DNA of 17,241 bases, taken from positions 1-17,241 of the forward strand of contig CAZHTS010000094.1 of the NCBI GenBank assembly GCA_964535315.1, written 5' to 3'. Positions 15,675 through 17,241 of the stretch are shown here, one piece after another (within the stretch, counting starts at the first letter, position 1; every line of letters starts with the position of its first letter). Position numbers and translations under genes: made by a program. Under the pieces are notes generated by a model, which was given only the letters and a program-made list of their open reading frames with translations, was not told the origin of the DNA and searched no databases. The DNA is from CAZHTS01 sp964535315. GTDB taxonomy: Bacteria; Chloroflexota; Anaerolineae; Anaerolineales; Anaerolineaceae.

Positions 15675-16190
15675 TTAATCAGAAATTTCGGGCCGGTCTA
15701 AGGAAACGTTCAGGTTAAAATTGTCGTCCAGATCGTCTTCTTCGGTGGGGGGCAGTGTTTCGGGGGTGGCGCAATAGGGGCACAGGTTCCAGGGCAGTTC
15801 CATTAATTTTCCGCAGTTCTGGCAGGCCTTCTTGAGCCGGTTGTGACAGTTGGGGCAGGCGATCCAGTCGTCGTGCACGCGCCGGCCGCAGCCGGGGCAG
15901 AGCGGGGCGTCTTCGATGGATTGCAGCAGGGCCTCTTCTTCCAGCGTGCTCTGGTATTCCTGTTCCAGGGTGCGCGGCGGGCGGATGAGCAGATAGATCA
16001 GCACGCCGGGCAGGAACAGCAGACCCACGATGAGCACCGCCAGGATGCGCATCAATGGGTCGCGCGCCCGGCCGCGGATGTCGCGGTAGGTCCAGAACAG
16101 GAGGCTCAGCCACAACACAGCGGTGAAAGCCGCGGCAAAGGCGGTGGCGATCAAGACGAAATTGCTCAGAGAAGACGGGTCCAGTGTCAT
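15675..16190 (-). CDS. Two-helix membrane protein with double zinc ribbon
   Basis: 171 residues. Two membrane helices (about 11-33 and 47-69) with a basic connecting loop containing RGRARD, so the loop is probably cytoplasmic. After an acidic linker comes a double zinc ribbon: CPGC...CPNC (C98, C101, C112, C115) and CQNC...CPYC (C123, C126, C137, C140), then an acidic tail. Such ribbons usually make protein or nucleic-acid contacts. No specific function is recognised. ATG 16190 has GGAGG six bases upstream. It is the first gene of the long minus-strand unit, behind an extended -10 promoter. Confidence 0.85.
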   Translation of the reverse strand: MTLDPSSLSNFVLIATAFAAAFTAVLWLSLLFWTYRDIRGRARDPLMRILAVLIVGLLFLPGVLIYLLIRPPRTLEQEYQSTLEEEALLQSIEDAPLCPGCGRRVHDDWIACPNCHNRLKKACQNCGKLMELPWNLCPYCATPETLPPTEEDDLDDNFNLNVSLDRPEISD

Positions 16191-16210
16191 GGTTTTCCTC
16201 CAATGCCAAA

Positions 16211-16219
16211 ATTATAGCA
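16211..16219 (-). promoter_or_regulatory. Extended -10 promoter for the long minus-strand operon
   Basis: TGCTATAAT on the minus strand, a perfect extended -10 (TGn plus TATAAT), 20 bp upstream of the zinc-ribbon protein start. The -35 position is weak (CGCCAG), which extended -10 promoters tolerate. It is the only good promoter I see upstream of the zinc-ribbon-pfkB-parA-parB series. Confidence 0.6.
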
Positions 16220-16249
16220 TGGTTGCGGGTTTCCTGGCGGCGCAGCGGC

Positions 16250-16278
16250 TTGCGGTTTTGCCCAATCTGCTGTATAAA
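16250..16278 (+). promoter_or_regulatory. Sigma-70-type promoter for radC
   Basis: TTGCGG (16250-16255), 17-base spacer, TATAAA (16273-16278) on the plus strand, giving a leader of about 85 bases before radC. It diverges from the minus-strand extended -10 about 40 bp away, so the two promoters could influence each other. Confidence 0.5.
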
Positions 16279-16355
16279 AAACGCAGCGAATGTACAAAAA
16301 AGCGCCAATTGTGGTGCGCCTTTTGGGCGTGCCAGATTCGTGCCACGAGTGGATG

Positions 16356-16361
16356 AGGAGG
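16356..16361 (+). promoter_or_regulatory. Ribosome binding site deciding the TTG start of radC
   Basis: AGGAGG, seven bases before TTG 16369. No ATG or GTG in frame lies nearer the expected N-terminus. Confidence 0.7.
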
Positions 16362-16368
16362 GTGAAAC

Positions 16369-17073
16369 TTGGTTCGCGAAATTGCCAACACGTACCGGAT
16401 TACCGACCTGGAGGTAGCCGAGCGGCCGCGCGAGCGGCTGGCGGAACTGGGGCCGCAGGCGTTGAGCAACGCCGAACTGCTGGCGATCTTGCTGCGGGTG
16501 GGCGTTGCCGGTGAGAACGCGGTGCAGATGGGGCAGCGTTTGCTGCGCCAGTTTGGTGGGTTGGGCGGGCTGTATCGCGCCTCGTTTGAGGAGGTGCGGG
16601 CGCAGCACGGGCTGGGCGAGGCGAAGGCGGCGCAGATCAAGGCCGCCATCGAGTTGGGGCGGCGGCTGGCGGTTGAGGCGCCCCAGGAGCGTCCGGTGGT
16701 GCACAGCCCGGCGGACGTGGCCGGGCTGGTGCAGTACGAGATGAGCGCCCTGGATCACGAGGAACTGTGGGTGCTGCTGCTGGACACGCGCAACCGGCTG
16801 TTGAGCACCGAGCGCTTATACAAGGGCTCGTTGAACTCTTCGATGGTGCGGGTGGCCGAGTTGTTCAAGCCCGCCATCCAGCGCACGGCGGCGGCGTTGA
16901 TCCTGGTGCACAACCACCCCAGCGGCGATCCGACCCCCAGCCCGGAGGACGTGGCGCTGACGCGCACGGTGGTGCAGGCCGGCAAATTGTTGGACATCGA
17001 ACTGCTCGACCACCTGGTGATCGGCCAGGGGCGCTACGTCTCGCTCAAAGAGCGCGGCCTGGGGTTTGGCTGA
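16369..17073 (+). CDS. radC: RadC family protein (UPF0758, JAB/MPN+ metal-binding domain)
   Basis: 234 residues, normal length. The N-terminal helical region contains the RPRERL and LSNAELLAILLRVG segments and a helix-hairpin-helix-like stretch (HGLGEAKAAQIKAAIELGRR, about 80-99). The C-terminal JAB domain has the metal motif H181-x-H183 with S185 and D194 (HNHPSGDPTPSPED). The family was once linked to DNA repair, but that role is not established; the enzyme activity is unknown. The start is TTG 16369. It is transcribed away from the zinc-ribbon gene and is followed by the tRNA region. No clear terminator follows. Confidence 0.93.
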   Translation: MVREIANTYRITDLEVAERPRERLAELGPQALSNAELLAILLRVGVAGENAVQMGQRLLRQFGGLGGLYRASFEEVRAQHGLGEAKAAQIKAAIELGRRLAVEAPQERPVVHSPADVAGLVQYEMSALDHEELWVLLLDTRNRLLSTERLYKGSLNSSMVRVAELFKPAIQRTAAALILVHNHPSGDPTPSPEDVALTRTVVQAGKLLDIELLDHLVIGQGRYVSLKERGLGFG

Positions 17074-17086
17074 GGCTAAGGTGTAA

Positions 17087-17108
17087 GGGACTCATAAGCC
17101 CCTGGATG
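17087..17108 (+). repeat. Partial duplicate of the tRNA anticodon arm
   Basis: This 22-bp stretch matches 17218-17239 of the tRNA gene at 21 of 22 positions (C instead of T at 17102). It covers the anticodon arm including CAT and part of the variable region. It starts 13 bp after the radC stop and lies 131 bp from the matching tRNA copy. Sequence on either side shows only patchy similarity to the tRNA (TGGC.GAGG and GGTG blocks), so it is not an intact tRNA. Confidence 0.7.
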
Positions 17109-17152
17109 AGCGGCGATTTTGATTTTTGGCGAAAAAGTTCCTCGTCAGACAA

Positions 17153-17181
17153 TTGACAAAACGGCCCATTCATAGTAAACT
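17153..17181 (+). promoter_or_regulatory. Promoter of the tRNA gene
   Basis: Consensus TTGACA (17153-17158), exact 17-base spacer, then TAAACT (17176-17181), ten bases before the tRNA 5' end. A strong sigma-70-type match. Confidence 0.75.
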
Positions 17182-17191
17182 CTTTGCCGCT

Positions 17192-17241
17192 GGCGAGGTA
17201 GCTCAACGGTGGAGCAGGGGACTCATAAGCCCTTGGATGTG
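17192..17241 (+). tRNA. tRNA with CAT anticodon (probably elongator Met), cut by the window end
   Basis: Read by eye: acceptor strand GGCGAGG (17192-17198), TA, D stem GCTC/GAGC with loop AACGGTG, then base A and anticodon arm GGGGA-CTCATAA-GCCCT (17217-17233) with anticodon CAT at 17224-17226. The T arm and 3' acceptor lie beyond the window. CAT fits elongator Met, initiator Met, or Ile2 after lysidine modification; the GCTC D stem and GGCGAGG acceptor favour elongator Met. The top anticodon-loop pair is an A·G mismatch and the bottom pair is G·T. Confidence 0.85.

Noticed and set aside
17116..17137. TTTTT/AAAAA pairing after radC as a terminator
   Set aside because: A five-pair A-T stem without GC core or following T tract is too weak to call.

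Overview
The window looks like an ordinary chromosomal segment of a GC-rich, free-living bacterium. Gene style points to Chloroflexota, probably class Anaerolineae. The clues are stacked GAF and histidine-kinase signalling proteins, a lone CpaF-type ATPase beside a two-component system, soluble kinases with GspE-N/MshEN-like modules, and small zinc-ribbon membrane proteins. This placement is inference from gene content; there is no rRNA or marker gene to prove it. No insertion sequence, phage gene or CRISPR array is visible.

Layout. Positions 1-716 hold a membrane-anchored DsbA-like thiol oxidoreductase (minus strand) followed by a strong hairpin. A divergent regulatory region (717-1020) separates it from a plus-strand pair: an amino-acid-type solute-binding lipoprotein (1021-1944) and a large membrane HD-GYP c-di-GMP phosphodiesterase with HAMP, PAS and two GAF domains (1958-4717). 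That gene converges, with a 14-bp overlap, on a small minus-strand operon read from 6812 down to 4704: a double-HTH XRE regulator, a TPR protein and a tandem GNAT acetyltransferase.

From 16190 down to 6889, ten minus-strand genes are packed with gaps of no more than 44 bp and probably form one long transcription unit. In order these are a two-helix zinc-ribbon membrane protein, a PfkB-family sugar/nucleoside kinase, ParA, ParB, a YtcJ-like amidohydrolase, a histidine kinase with an N-terminal MshEN-like domain, a GAF histidine kinase, an OmpR/PhoB-type response regulator, a 99-residue protein of unknown function, and CpaF/TadA. radC is transcribed divergently from 16369, and the window ends inside a CAT-anticodon tRNA gene with a clear promoter.

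How it may fit together. Two modules touch cyclic-di-GMP and surface behaviour: the lipoprotein/HD-GYP pair, which could turn an extracellular nutrient signal into c-di-GMP hydrolysis, and the kinase-kinase-regulator-small protein-CpaF unit, in which one kinase carries a domain related to the c-di-GMP-binding N-domain of type II secretion/type IV pilus ATPases. The best second-look items are that kinase, the 11-bp-phased repeat (two 7-mers separated by 4 bp, as in PhoB-type sites) before the lipoprotein gene, the uncharacterised protein coupled to CpaF, and a 22-bp duplicate of the tRNA anticodon region just upstream of the tRNA.
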